Below are positions 1-8,711 of a stretch of DNA of 51,698 bases, in pieces (the stretch's first letter is position 1; each line of letters opens with the position of its first letter). This DNA comes from an uncultured Pseudomonadota bacterium. GTDB taxonomy: Bacteria; Myxococcota_A; UBA796; JAFGLY01. Below the pieces are notes generated by a model that was given only the letters and a program-made list of their open reading frames with translations, did no database searches and was not told the origin of the DNA. The stretch covers positions 1 to 51,698 of the forward strand of contig CALDOK010000024.1 in assembly GCA_937912125.1 (NCBI GenBank), in the 5' to 3' direction. Both the position numbers and the translations under genes were made by a program.

Positions 1-5
1 ACCCG

Positions 6-90
6 CCACTCACCGCCATGAGTCGCCGCTCAGGTCCGCCCGCCGGACCGCACCCTCCACTCACCGCCATGAGTCGCCGCTCAGGTCCGC
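6..90. repeat. Direct repeat pair, 34 bp, 51 bp apart
   Basis: The 34-base unit at 6-39 recurs exactly at 57-90, separated by 17 bases. It begins CCACTCACCGCCATGAGTCG. Both copies lie just beyond the stop codon of the minus-strand gene that ends at 110, so they are in its 3' flank. No protein-coding signal supports this stretch. Two copies cut by the window edge cannot show whether a longer array continues to the left. Confidence 0.85.
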
Positions 91-109
91 GCCCCTCGCC
101 CTCGTCGGT

Positions 110-1585
110 TCAGATCTCGTCGGCCCAGATCTCGCCGGTGAAGGGCCAGGACATCTCGGTGGGGTCGGCCTCCTCCTCTTCGCTTCCCCAGGCGTCGGGG
201 TCGCCGGTGGGGCGCAGGCCCTCGCTGTCAGGGCAGCTGGTGCCCTTGGCCAGCTCGCCGAGCTGCGCCTCGCAGAGCTGGAGGAGTACGCCGAGCTCGG
301 CCTCGACATCGGCCATGGCCTCGAGGAGGGCTCGGCCGGCATCGTCCTGGCGGCGGGCGCGCTCGTGCTCGAGCTGCAGGCGGAGCGGCGCCTCCATGCT
401 GCGCCTCCACGATGGGTCCTGGACCGTGAGCAGCTCGATCTCATCCTCGATCCTGCGCAGCCGCCGGGCGGCCTCGGACAGCACCCGGTCCTCGAGCAGG
501 ACCCCGAACACCGTGGTGGAGAAGGTAGATCCCTGGGCGCGTGCCTCGAACCAGCCGCTCCAGGCGTCCGCGGGGTCTTGCCAAGCGCCCTGCTCGTCCC
601 GGTGAGCGGCGGTGGCCTGGGCCAGCTCTGTCCAGAGGGGCAGGGCGCGGTCTTCGAAGGAACGCAGCACAACCCGGGCCTCGCTGGGCCGACACAAGGC
701 CTGCAAGGCCTGGGCGTGCAGCAGCTCCGCGGCGCGTGGGGCGGCCTCGGAGAGGGCGGGCCAGGAGGAGTACTGGGATCGCCGCAGGGCGGAACCGGGT
801 TCGCCCTGGATCAGGTCGATGCGGGCCATGGCCTCGAGAGCGTCGTGCCATGGGGCGCTGCCGCGCTCCACCTGGGCGTAGAAGTGCTCTGCCTTGTCAT
901 GGTCGCCAAGCTCGTCGTAGACGCGTCCCACCTGCAGGGTGGCCAGGGCTGCCAGCTCGGCCAGCTGCGCGCGCTCCCGCCGATCGTCGCCGTGGGGGGG
1001 GGCCTCGACCACGGCCTGGAAGGCGGCCAGGGCGGACTTCTCCTTCCTGTGCTCGAGCAGGGCCAGGCCCTGGAGGTAGCGGGCGCGGGGGTAGAGGTCG
1101 GAGTCCGAGGGCACGGCCCCCAAGAGATCGTCGGCCCTGGAGAACTCCTCCCGCTGCCATGCCCCCAGCCCCTGCAGATAGTGCAGGCTGGCCTGCACCA
1201 GGGGAGGCTGGGTCGCGGGGGCCACCCGGTCCACCACTGTCAGCAGGGCGGCGGGATCGCCGTTGCGGTGAGCGATGGCCAGCAGACCGGGTAGGGCATG
1301 CTGGAAGTAGGGATCCCCAGGGCCTTGCTCCATGAGCCGGAGCAGCTCGAGCTCGGCAGCCTGGATCAGGCCCAGCTCGTGAAGGCTGCGGGCCAGGTAG
1401 TAGCGGGCGCGGGAGCGGTCGTCGGGGCCGAGGGCGGGGTCGTCCGCCAGCTCGTGCAGCTCGATGCTGGCCTGGGCCGGCTCGTGGGCACGGAACAGCG
1501 TCACCCCGTGCTCCACGGCCTCGTCCGCCCTTGCGGGGCCAGCCTGGCTCAGCAGCGCCAGGGCGATGGAGAGGCTGGCGAGCAA
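110..1585 (-). CDS. Secreted TPR-like repeat protein downstream of a PilT-like ATPase
   Basis: About 491 residues. The chosen start is a TTG at 1585 because GGGAG lies six bases upstream and the product then begins with a clean signal peptide (MLASLSIALALLSQAGPARA, cleavage after ARA). The rest is helical with tetratricopeptide-like repeats, for example ARYYLARSLHELG, ARYLQGLALLEHRKEKSALA and VGRVYDELGDHDKAEHFYAQ, followed by a helical Glu/Arg-rich C-terminal third (about residues 330-450) and an acidic tail. TPR proteins usually scaffold protein complexes; its partner is unknown. It starts 45 bases after the PilT-like gene and is probably co-transcribed with it, which suggests an envelope or motility scaffold role. 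There is no ATG near the N terminus, so the start could be slightly upstream. Confidence 0.8.
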   Translation of the reverse strand: MLASLSIALALLSQAGPARADEAVEHGVTLFRAHEPAQASIELHELADDPALGPDDRSRARYYLARSLHELGLIQAAELELLRLMEQGPGDPYFQHALPGLLAIAHRNGDPAALLTVVDRVAPATQPPLVQASLHYLQGLGAWQREEFSRADDLLGAVPSDSDLYPRARYLQGLALLEHRKEKSALAAFQAVVEAPPHGDDRRERAQLAELAALATLQVGRVYDELGDHDKAEHFYAQVERGSAPWHDALEAMARIDLIQGEPGSALRRSQYSSWPALSEAAPRAAELLHAQALQALCRPSEARVVLRSFEDRALPLWTELAQATAAHRDEQGAWQDPADAWSGWFEARAQGSTFSTTVFGVLLEDRVLSEAARRLRRIEDEIELLTVQDPSWRRSMEAPLRLQLEHERARRQDDAGRALLEAMADVEAELGVLLQLCEAQLGELAKGTSCPDSEGLRPTGDPDAWGSEEEEADPTEMSWPFTGEIWADEI

Positions 1586-1629
1586 GGGGGCTCCCGGGCG
1601 GCGGACCCCCCGACGATACCACCGGCTCG

Positions 1630-2871
1630 TCAGCGCCGATCGAGCTCCGCCAGGATGCTGGCCAGATCCTCGTCGCCGCTGCCCAGATCGATGACGCCAT
1701 CGGTGGGCCCTGGGCCTCCGCCGCCCTGGTCGGTCGAGCCGACAGCGGGGTCGCGGCTCAACGCGTCGCCTTGCTCCCGTGCCGTTGTCGGCCGGCGTGC
1801 AGCGGGCCTGGTCGCCACCTTGGGTAGCGGGGCCGCCTCGGGCTCGTCCGCCGCTGGCGCCGCTGGTCGCTGGGGAGGGATGTAGAACCGTGTGCGCCCG
1901 TCGAGCCAGCGCTGGTAGCGGTCGAAGGTCCACATGTCGTCGGCCCCGCCGGTGGTGATGGCGGAGCCCAGCCGGCTCAGGTTGTTGCCGCGAATGATGG
2001 AGCGCACGGCGTCGCTGCCCCGCAGGATCTCGAGCACGGGCACCCGGATGCCCAGGTCCGGGCGGTAGCTGAGCTTCTGGCAGACCACCGCCACCAGGCA
2101 CTCGGCCAGCTGCGCGCACACCGATGACTGCTGCTCAGGGGCGAAGGCCGCCACCACCCGCTGCAGGGCCTCGGTGGTGGAACCGGAGTGGGCCGTGGTG
2201 AGCACGAGGTGGCCGGTCTCGGCGGCGTCGAGGGTGAGCCGGATGGTCTCGGGTCGCCGCATCTCGCCCACCACCAGCACGTCGGGGTCTTCGCGCAAGG
2301 AGTCGAGCAGGGCCTGCTCGAAGCTGGGGGTGTGGCGCCCGACCTCGCGCTGCCGGATGAAGCTGCGCTGGGGCTTGAGGGCATGCTCGATGGGCTGCTC
2401 GATGGTGATGATGTGGCGCGCCTCGTGGCGGTTGATCTCCTGCACCAGGGCCGCCATGGTGGTGGACTTGCCGCTGCCGGTGGGGCCGGAGATCAGGATG
2501 AGCCCGTGGCTGCGCTCCACCAGATCGCCCAGGCTTGGGTGCAGGTTGAGGGTCTCGAGGGTGGCGGCGAAGCCCGTGAGGATGCGCACGGCCAGGGCCA
2601 CGCCCCGCTGGGTCTCGAAGATGTTCAGCCGGCAGCGCACGCCGGCGATGGTGCGGGAGAGATCGAGGGATCGCTGCTCGAGGAAGCTGGCCCAGAGCTC
2701 GCCCGTGGCCACGCCGCGAGCCGCGGCCAGCAGCTCCTGGGCGCTCACGGCTTCACCCTCGACCTGCAGGTCCCCGCGCACGCGCAGGGCAGGGGGCAGG
2801 CCTGGCTCGAGGTGCAGATCGCTGGCGCCTGCGGTCCAGGCCTGACGGACGAGGGTGTCGAGGAGGGCCAC
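1630..2871 (-). CDS. PilT/VirB11-type secretion or pilus-retraction ATPase
   Basis: PilT-like hexameric ATPase of the type II secretion/type IV pilus superfamily. Visible motifs are the N-terminal ASDLHLEPG segment typical of PilT, Walker A GPTGSGKST (about residues 129-137), an Asp-box region ending in EQPIE, Walker B DPDVLVVGEMRRPET and the His-box TGHLVLTTAHS. A Pro/Asp-rich tail of about 90 residues follows the catalytic core and is unusual. I chose the GTG at 2871, with GGAG five bases upstream, because it puts the conserved PilT N terminus at the start. An in-frame GTG at 2943 would add a Pro-rich 24-residue extension but lacks a ribosome site. It may act on type IV or Flp-like pili; no pilus assembly operon is in view. 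Confidence 0.92.
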   Translation of the reverse strand: MALLDTLVRQAWTAGASDLHLEPGLPPALRVRGDLQVEGEAVSAQELLAAARGVATGELWASFLEQRSLDLSRTIAGVRCRLNIFETQRGVALAVRILTGFAATLETLNLHPSLGDLVERSHGLILISGPTGSGKSTTMAALVQEINRHEARHIITIEQPIEHALKPQRSFIRQREVGRHTPSFEQALLDSLREDPDVLVVGEMRRPETIRLTLDAAETGHLVLTTAHSGSTTEALQRVVAAFAPEQQSSVCAQLAECLVAVVCQKLSYRPDLGIRVPVLEILRGSDAVRSIIRGNNLSRLGSAITTGGADDMWTFDRYQRWLDGRTRFYIPPQRPAAPAADEPEAAPLPKVATRPAARRPTTAREQGDALSRDPAVGSTDQGGGGPGPTDGVIDLGSGDEDLASILAELDRR

Positions 2872-2981
2872 GGCGGCTCCGGGAGGAATCGGGGGAGGGG
2901 GGTACCTATCCGGGACCCCTCGCGCCTGCGGCGTCGTCCTCACAACGGGCTAGAGGGTCGCCCCACCCCGCGAAGACCCCG

Positions 2982-4325
2982 ATGTCCAACCCCCTCTGGC
3001 TGCACGCGATGGCCCTCGGGCTCACCCTCGTCGCCTGCCGCCCCCATGACGGCTTCGAGATCGAGATCGAGCAGAGCGCTCGCATCTCCACGGTCTTCAC
3101 CGCTCGCTGGAGTGTGGATCTCGACCACCCCGACGCGGCGTGGTGGGAGCTGGGGCGGGACGGCCAGGTGGAGCGCAGGGTGCCGGTGGACCCCGCGGGC
3201 GGCCCTGCGTTCGTGACGACTCTGCTGGGCATGAAGCCTGTCAGCACCTACAGCCTGTGGGCAGTGGCCGAGCAGGACGGCGAGCTCCTGAGGAGCGACG
3301 AGCGGCAGGTGACCACGGGCCAGGTCCCCGCGGAGCTGCCGGATCTGACCCTCGAGCGTCAGGAGGGGGCTGAGACCTGGCGGGGCCTGCTGGTGAGCTC
3401 GGTGGTCGCCCTGCACCCCACGGCGGTGATCCTGGACGAGGATGGGGAGTACGTCTGGTGGTACACCCTGGACGGGCTGGAGGGCATGGCCCGCGCCCGG
3501 CTGGCCCACGACGGCCGGTCCATGTTGATGCTGGACCTGAACGTGTCCGACGACTCGCCCAGCTCCCTGTACCGGGTGGGGCTGGATGGCATGGACCTCG
3601 AGCGCCTGCCCAGCGGCGGCTTCCACCACGACTTCGAGCTGCTCCCCGACGGGACCATCGCCGCCCTGGTCTACGACCCGGTGGAGATCGACGGGGTGTC
3701 CATCCCCGGGGACCAGCTGGTGGAGCTGTCTCCCGACGGCAGCACCCGGGTGGTCTACGACATCTGGGCCGACCCGGACATCGAGTACCAGGCCTCCGCC
3801 GCCTACATGGGGAGCATGTGGCCCCACGCCAACGCCATCGACTACCTAGAGGACGAGGACGCCTACCTGGTCTCCTTCCTGGCCCTCGAGAGCATCGTGT
3901 ACATCGATCGGGCCAGCGGCGCGGTGGACTGGCGCCTGGGGGGCGATCTGTCGGACTTCAGCCTCTCAGGTGGGGACACGGACCTGTTCGAGCGCCAGCA
4001 CCAGTTCCAGTGGATCGACGGCTCCATGCTGGTCTTCGTGAACGGGCCGCTGCAGCAGGGGGTGTCGAGTGTGGTCCAGTACGCCCTGAACATGGAGCAA
4101 GGGGGCGCCTGGAAGGCGTGGGAGTACGAGGGCTCCAGGGGCCTGTCCAGCATGGTCCTGGGCGACGTGTACCGGCTGGACAGCGGCAACACCTTGGTCA
4201 CCTGGGGCTACGGCGGTGTGATCGAGGAGCTGGCCCGCGACGGCAGCGCCCAGTGGTCCGTCGAGGCCTCCGTGGGGGGAGCCTTCGGCTACACCACCTG
4301 GCTCGAGGTTCTCCCAGAGCAGTGA
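2982..4325 (+). CDS. Arylsulfotransferase (ASST)-family lipoprotein
   Basis: 447 residues with a lipoprotein signal (lipobox LVAC, Cys about residue 19). The body matches the ASST/arylsulfotransferase-like beta-propeller family: TAVILDEDGEYVWWY, ARLAHDGRSMLMLD, HHDFELLPDGTIAAL, WPHANAIDYLEDEDAYLVS, IVYIDRASGAVDWRLGG and FERQHQFQWIDGSMLVF. The family includes enzymes that move sulfate between phenols, but many lipoprotein members have no known substrate, so the activity is inferred only from family. It is divergent from the PilT-like gene, with about 110 bases between the chosen starts. An in-frame ATG at 3009 would give a shorter signal peptide. Confidence 0.85.
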   Translation: MSNPLWLHAMALGLTLVACRPHDGFEIEIEQSARISTVFTARWSVDLDHPDAAWWELGRDGQVERRVPVDPAGGPAFVTTLLGMKPVSTYSLWAVAEQDGELLRSDERQVTTGQVPAELPDLTLERQEGAETWRGLLVSSVVALHPTAVILDEDGEYVWWYTLDGLEGMARARLAHDGRSMLMLDLNVSDDSPSSLYRVGLDGMDLERLPSGGFHHDFELLPDGTIAALVYDPVEIDGVSIPGDQLVELSPDGSTRVVYDIWADPDIEYQASAAYMGSMWPHANAIDYLEDEDAYLVSFLALESIVYIDRASGAVDWRLGGDLSDFSLSGGDTDLFERQHQFQWIDGSMLVFVNGPLQQGVSSVVQYALNMEQGGAWKAWEYEGSRGLSSMVLGDVYRLDSGNTLVTWGYGGVIEELARDGSAQWSVEASVGGAFGYTTWLEVLPEQ

Positions 4326-4364
4326 CGCGACGTCTGCTGGCGCGGCCCAAGCGCTCGAGCGCGT

Positions 4365-4393
4365 CTGACTTCGGGCCGCCAACGCGCTAGGCT
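4365..4393 (+). promoter_or_regulatory. Candidate vegetative promoter for the SLC12-type transporter gene
   Basis: CTGACT at 4365-4370 and TAGGCT at 4388-4393 are 17 bases apart, resembling -35 and -10 elements. Transcription would start within a base or two of the ATG at 4401, so the message could be leaderless. The -10 lies in a 13-base word, GCCAACGCGCTAG (4378-4390), that recurs at 44642-44654 ahead of another gene. Confidence 0.4.
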
Positions 4394-4400
4394 TCAGCCC

Positions 4401-6581
4401 ATGAGCGAGCCCTCCACCGCAGCGCAGCCCATCAAGCTGGGCGCCTTCATCGGCGTGTTCACCCCCACGATGCTGACCATCCTGGGCGTGATCATGTACC
4501 TGCGCATGGGCTGGGTGGTGGGCAACGCCGGCCTGGGCGGCGCCTTGCTGATCGTGGCCCTGGCCAACGCCATCACGCTGATCACGGCGCTGTCCCTCTC
4601 GGCGCTGGCCACCAACATGCGGGTGGGGGTGGGGGGCGCCTACTACCTCATCTCTCGCAGCCTGGGGCTCGAGGCGGGCGGCGCCATCGGCATCCCGCTG
4701 TACCTCAGCCAGACCTTGAGCCTCACCCTGTACTCCTTCGGTCTGGCCGAGTCGCTGCGCATCGTCTGGCCCACCGTGCCCGTGCAGCTGGTGGCTGCGG
4801 CCATCGTCATCCTGGTCACCGTCCTGGCCGACCGCAGCACCGAGCTGGCGCTCAAGGCCCAGCTGCCCATCATGGTGCTCATCGGCATCAGCATCGTGGT
4901 GCTCGTGCTGGGCGTGCCCTGGGGGCAGCCCCTGCAGACCCCGGTGGACGGTGAGTGGGTGGACGCGGACTTCTGGGGCGTGTTCGCCGTGTTCTTCCCC
5001 GCGGTCACCGGCGTGCTGGCGGGGGTCAGCCTGTCGGGGGACCTGAAGAACCCGGGCAAGGCGATCCCCAGGGGTGTGCTCGCGGCGGTGGTGGTGGGCT
5101 TCGTCGTCTACATGGCCGTGCCCGTGTTCCTGGCCCAGGCCGTTGACCCCGAGACCTTGCGCCGCGACTCGTTGATCTGGACGAAGGTGGCCGTGTTCGG
5201 TCCCGCCGTGCTGGGCGGCCTGTGGGGTGCCATCCTGTCCTCGGCCATCGGCAGCATCCTGGGGGCCCCGCGCACCCTGCAGGCCTTGAGCGATGACGGC
5301 CTGCTGCCTCGCTTCCTGGCACGCACCAACCCTGAGACCGGCGAGCCCGTGCTGGCCCTGCGCCTGTCGGGCGCCCTGGCCCTGGTCTGTGTGGCCCTGG
5401 GTGATCTGAACGCGGTGGCCGGCGTGGTCACCATGTTCTTCCTCACCACCTACGGCACGCTGAACGCCGTGGCGGCCCTCGAGTCCCTGGTGGGCGACCT
5501 CTCCTTCCGGCCCCGCATCCGCATCCCCTGGTGGGTCAGCGGGCTGGGCGCCCTGGGCTGCTTCGTGGCCATGATGGCCATCAACCCGGTGGCCGGCGTG
5601 GTCGCCATCTTCGCCGTAGCCGGCATCTGGGCGGTGCTGTCCCGCCGGGCCATGCGGGCGGCCTGGGGCGATCTGCGCTCGGGCCTGTGGTTCACCCTGG
5701 CGCGGGTCTCGCTGTTCAAGCTGCGCGCCAGCCGCTTCGACCCCCGCAACTGGCGCCCCCATGTGTTGGTCTTCACCCGCGACGTCACCGAGAACCTCGA
5801 GCTGGTGCAGCTGGCCTGCATGCTCAGCCAGGAGCGGGGCATCGTCACCGTCTCAACGCTGCTCGAGGGCGACGTCGAGGAGCACGACCAGGCCGAGCAG
5901 CTGGCCCGCAGCAACCAGGTCTTGCTCGACGGCCGCGGCCTGAACGCCTTCTGCGAGGTGGCGGCGGTGCCCCAGGTGGACAACGGGATCATCACGGTGG
6001 CCCAGGCCAACGGCTTCGCGGGGCTGTCCTCCAACACCGCCATGTTCGGCTGGTCCGGCGACGACAACCCCGAGGGTCTGGCCCGCCTGCTGGGGCTCAC
6101 CCGGCGGCTGGGGGGCATGGAGAAGTGCTCCCTGGTGCTGCGCTACACCGCCCCCGATCCCCAGTCGCCTCGCAACGAGCTGGTGTGCTGGTGGCGCGGC
6201 AAGCAGCACAACGGCGATCTCATGTTGTTGCTGGCCCACCTGCTCACTCAGGCCGAGGGCTGGCGTCGGGTGCGCATCGTGCTGCGCTCCATCGTCCCTA
6301 CTCAGGAAGACGCGCAGCAGCTCGAGGCCTCCATGGGGGCCTTCCTGGCCCGGGTGCGCATCCCGGCCCAGATGGAGGTGGTGGTGCCCGAGCCCGGCCA
6401 GGACATCACCGAGATCATCCGCCACGGCTCCCGCAACGCCCGACTGGTCCTGCTCGGCCTGCCCGAGGTCCCGTCTGGCGAGGAGCAGGCCCACGCCGAG
6501 CGTATGCTCTCCCTGGTCCGCGGCCTGCCACCCACCCTGCTGGTGCGCAACGCCGGGCCCTTCCGGGGGCGGCTGGTCTAG
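4401..6581 (+). CDS. SLC12-type cation-chloride cotransporter / amino acid permease superfamily
   Basis: 726 residues. About twelve hydrophobic segments occupy residues 10-430, beginning GAFIGVFTPTMLTILGVIMY, which is the signature start of Na-K-Cl and K-Cl cotransporters, and continuing with VGNAGLGGALLIV and a GVGGAYYLISRSLGLE motif. The C-terminal 270 residues form a cytoplasmic domain resembling the SLC12 C terminus: LVFTRDVTENLELV, then QANGFAGLSSNTAMFGWSGD. The family moves chloride with sodium or potassium across the inner membrane; ion selectivity cannot be read here. The gene stands alone, 75 bases after the ASST-like gene. Confidence 0.92.
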   Translation: MSEPSTAAQPIKLGAFIGVFTPTMLTILGVIMYLRMGWVVGNAGLGGALLIVALANAITLITALSLSALATNMRVGVGGAYYLISRSLGLEAGGAIGIPLYLSQTLSLTLYSFGLAESLRIVWPTVPVQLVAAAIVILVTVLADRSTELALKAQLPIMVLIGISIVVLVLGVPWGQPLQTPVDGEWVDADFWGVFAVFFPAVTGVLAGVSLSGDLKNPGKAIPRGVLAAVVVGFVVYMAVPVFLAQAVDPETLRRDSLIWTKVAVFGPAVLGGLWGAILSSAIGSILGAPRTLQALSDDGLLPRFLARTNPETGEPVLALRLSGALALVCVALGDLNAVAGVVTMFFLTTYGTLNAVAALESLVGDLSFRPRIRIPWWVSGLGALGCFVAMMAINPVAGVVAIFAVAGIWAVLSRRAMRAAWGDLRSGLWFTLARVSLFKLRASRFDPRNWRPHVLVFTRDVTENLELVQLACMLSQERGIVTVSTLLEGDVEEHDQAEQLARSNQVLLDGRGLNAFCEVAAVPQVDNGIITVAQANGFAGLSSNTAMFGWSGDDNPEGLARLLGLTRRLGGMEKCSLVLRYTAPDPQSPRNELVCWWRGKQHNGDLMLLLAHLLTQAEGWRRVRIVLRSIVPTQEDAQQLEASMGAFLARVRIPAQMEVVVPEPGQDITEIIRHGSRNARLVLLGLPEVPSGEEQAHAERMLSLVRGLPPTLLVRNAGPFRGRLV

Positions 6582-6692
6582 GCCTGGCCTGGGCGTCAGC
6601 TCGTGGCCCGATCGCGACCGCCCGGCGGCTCCCCGCGACCGCTGGGCCAGGCCCGCGGCGCTGGTGGGCCGTTCGGCGTGCACCCTGTGCTC

Positions 6693-7826
6693 ATGCGCAC
6701 ACGAACCATCCTCCTGCTCGTCTCCCCCATCCTCCTGCTGCTGGCGCTGTTCGCCTGGCAAGGCCACCACAACGCCGGGCTGTATCGGGGCTCCTTGGCC
6801 GCCCAGCAGGCCCACGCGGACGCCGTGGCCGCCTGGGCCGAGGGCAACGCCGGCGCCCAGGCCCACAGCCCTGGCTCGGCCTTCTTCGACGCGGAGTGGA
6901 CCTTCGGCACCTGCACCATGGTGGTCATGGGCCTGGGCCAGGTCAGCCTGGAGCACCCCGAGCTTCGGGACCGCTACATGCCGGCCATGGAGAGCTGCCT
7001 GGACTGGCTGATGTTGCCGGAGTCGCGGGCCTTCGGCACGCAGAAGTGGGGCTCCGACGGCCTGGACGGCTTGGAGGGACCACCGGGCCACGCTTACCTG
7101 GGCTACCTGAACCTCGCCCTTGGCATGCACCGCCTGCTCCAGCCAGAGTCCCGCTACGCCGCCACCCACGATGCCTTGACCGCCATGCTGGCCGCGGGCC
7201 TCGCCCTTCCCGTACACCGCTTCCAGACCTACCCCCAGGAGAGCTACCCCTGCGATCAGGCCATGGCGGCGGGCTCGGTGGGGCTCCATGCGCGGGCCAC
7301 CGGCGCGGATCGCGGTGCCCTGCTGACCGACTGGTCCCAGCGCTACCGGGAGGCCGCTGTGGACCCCGAGACCGGCTGGCTGTTCCAACGCCTGGACAGC
7401 CGGGACGGGTCGGCGGGGGACGACCCGCGGGGCTCGGGAACGGCCCTGTCGAGCTACGCGCTGCTCTACGCCGATCCGGCGCTGTCGGCGGAGCTGTACG
7501 CCGCCCTGGCTGCCCGTGGCCTGGGCGCCCCCCTGGGCCTTGGGGTCATCCGGGAGTACCCGCCGGGCATCCATGGCTGGGGGGACATCGACTCGGGGCC
7601 GGTGATCCTGGGCTACGGCGTCAGCGCCACGGGCTTCTCCCTGGGCGGCGCCCGCGCCCACGGCGATGAGCGCGCCTACACGAGCATCGCCCGCACCGCC
7701 ACCGCCTTTGGCTTGCCCGCCCCCCGTCGCGGGGGCCGCTGGTTCCTGACCGGAGGCGCCATCGGCAACGCCATCATGCTCGCCATGCTCACCGCGCCCC
7801 AGGTCGAGCCGAGCCCCGAGAGCTGA
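6693..7826 (+). CDS. Membrane-anchored helical-barrel protein of unknown function
   Basis: 377 residues. The ATG at 6693 is chosen because it starts directly before one N-terminal membrane segment (TILLLVSPILLLLALFAW); an upstream in-frame start at 6603 would add 30 unremarkable residues. The periplasmic part has Gly/Tyr-rich helical repeats (PGHAYLGYLNLALGMHRLL, TYPQESYPCDQAMAAGSVGL, YPPGIHGWGDIDSGPVILGYG) reminiscent of alpha/alpha-toroid enzymes such as the linalool dehydratase-isomerase or six-hairpin glycosidase folds. That resemblance is only an impression and I assign no activity. Its stop abuts the stop of the convergent barrel gene with no gap. Confidence 0.75.
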   Translation: MRTRTILLLVSPILLLLALFAWQGHHNAGLYRGSLAAQQAHADAVAAWAEGNAGAQAHSPGSAFFDAEWTFGTCTMVVMGLGQVSLEHPELRDRYMPAMESCLDWLMLPESRAFGTQKWGSDGLDGLEGPPGHAYLGYLNLALGMHRLLQPESRYAATHDALTAMLAAGLALPVHRFQTYPQESYPCDQAMAAGSVGLHARATGADRGALLTDWSQRYREAAVDPETGWLFQRLDSRDGSAGDDPRGSGTALSSYALLYADPALSAELYAALAARGLGAPLGLGVIREYPPGIHGWGDIDSGPVILGYGVSATGFSLGGARAHGDERAYTSIARTATAFGLPAPRRGGRWFLTGGAIGNAIMLAMLTAPQVEPSPES

Positions 7827-8510
7827 TCAGCCCCCCACTCGCCCCAGGTTCGTGGTCATGCCCAGGTGTACGAAGGGGCTGCCCGCGCCGATGTCCCAGC
7901 CCACGGCGGTGTCCAGGACCATGATCTCCGTGAGCCGCCAGCACAGGCCGCCGTCCAGCAGGGCCTGGTCCCAGCCAGCGCCAGCGATGGTGCCCGCCTC
8001 GAGGAAGGCGCCGACGCTGGAGGTGAAGGGCAGCTCCAGGGCGGCGGACAGCGGCACGCCGCCGAACGCGATGCCCTCGCCGTCGTAGTACAGATCGCCG
8101 CCGACGTTGGCGCGCACGGCGAAGCGGTCGAAGGGCAGGGTCATCAGGGCGCGCAGGGTGCCGTGCCAGCGCTCACCCTCGGCTATGGGGAAGGCGGAGC
8201 TCGCCAGCAGCGCCAGGCCGATGCCCTCTTCCTGGATCAGGCCCACCTTGCCCCCCACCATCAGGTTGGGGTGGCCGCCGTCTACGCCGCTGAGGTCGAA
8301 GCCCACCCTCGGCTCGAAGACCTTGCCTGCGCCGAACTTGATCCTGGCCGGCACCGTGAAGCCCTGCTGCCAGCGCCCGCCCAGCTCCAGCTCCAGGCTG
8401 CGCGCGGCCACCAGGTAGCCGGTGGCGGTGGACATGGGGCGGTCGGGCACCGGCTCGGTGGCCAGGGCCTGGGCGCTGGCCAGCAGGCAGGCGAGGGTGA
8501 GGATCGCCAT
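7827..8510 (-). CDS. Small outer-membrane beta-barrel-like protein
   Basis: 227 residues with a signal peptide (MAILTLACLLASAQALA, cleavage near ALA). The ATG at 8510 is chosen because GGGAG lies seven bases upstream. The mature part alternates amphipathic strands ending in aromatic or hydrophobic residues (SLELELGGRWQQGFT, LMVGGKVGLIQEEGIGLALL, FAVRANVGGDLYYDG, SPFVHLGMTTNLGRVGG), typical of transporter-like outer-membrane barrels. No specific substrate can be assigned. It is convergent with the preceding gene; the two stop codons share the palindrome TGATCA. Confidence 0.75.
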   Translation of the reverse strand: MAILTLACLLASAQALATEPVPDRPMSTATGYLVAARSLELELGGRWQQGFTVPARIKFGAGKVFEPRVGFDLSGVDGGHPNLMVGGKVGLIQEEGIGLALLASSAFPIAEGERWHGTLRALMTLPFDRFAVRANVGGDLYYDGEGIAFGGVPLSAALELPFTSSVGAFLEAGTIAGAGWDQALLDGGLCWRLTEIMVLDTAVGWDIGAGSPFVHLGMTTNLGRVGG

Positions 8511-8584
8511 GGTCGCTCCCGTTGGGATGGTGTGCTCGTGGGGACATGCTACCATTAGTCTCGATCTCCAGCCACGCGCCTTTA

Positions 8585-8596
8585 TTGACATGTCAA
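8585..8596. promoter_or_regulatory. 12-bp palindrome in a 200-bp divergent intergenic region
   Basis: TTGACATGTCAA at 8585-8596 is a perfect palindrome, and each half resembles a -35 hexamer. It lies in 8511-8711 between the divergent barrel and TPR-lipidated-group genes and could be an operator or back-to-back -35 elements. No convincing -10 is found at the right spacing on either strand, so its role is open. Nothing else is seen in this gap. Confidence 0.3.
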
Positions 8597-8711
8597 ACCC
8601 TCTGGGCTCCCTGCGGGAGGTCTGTGAGGCGCACCCGTGGAATTCCGGGCTGCGCCGCCGGGTCGTCCGACCGTGGGTTATCATCCAAGGGTTGGAGACC
8701 GCGGAGTCGAG

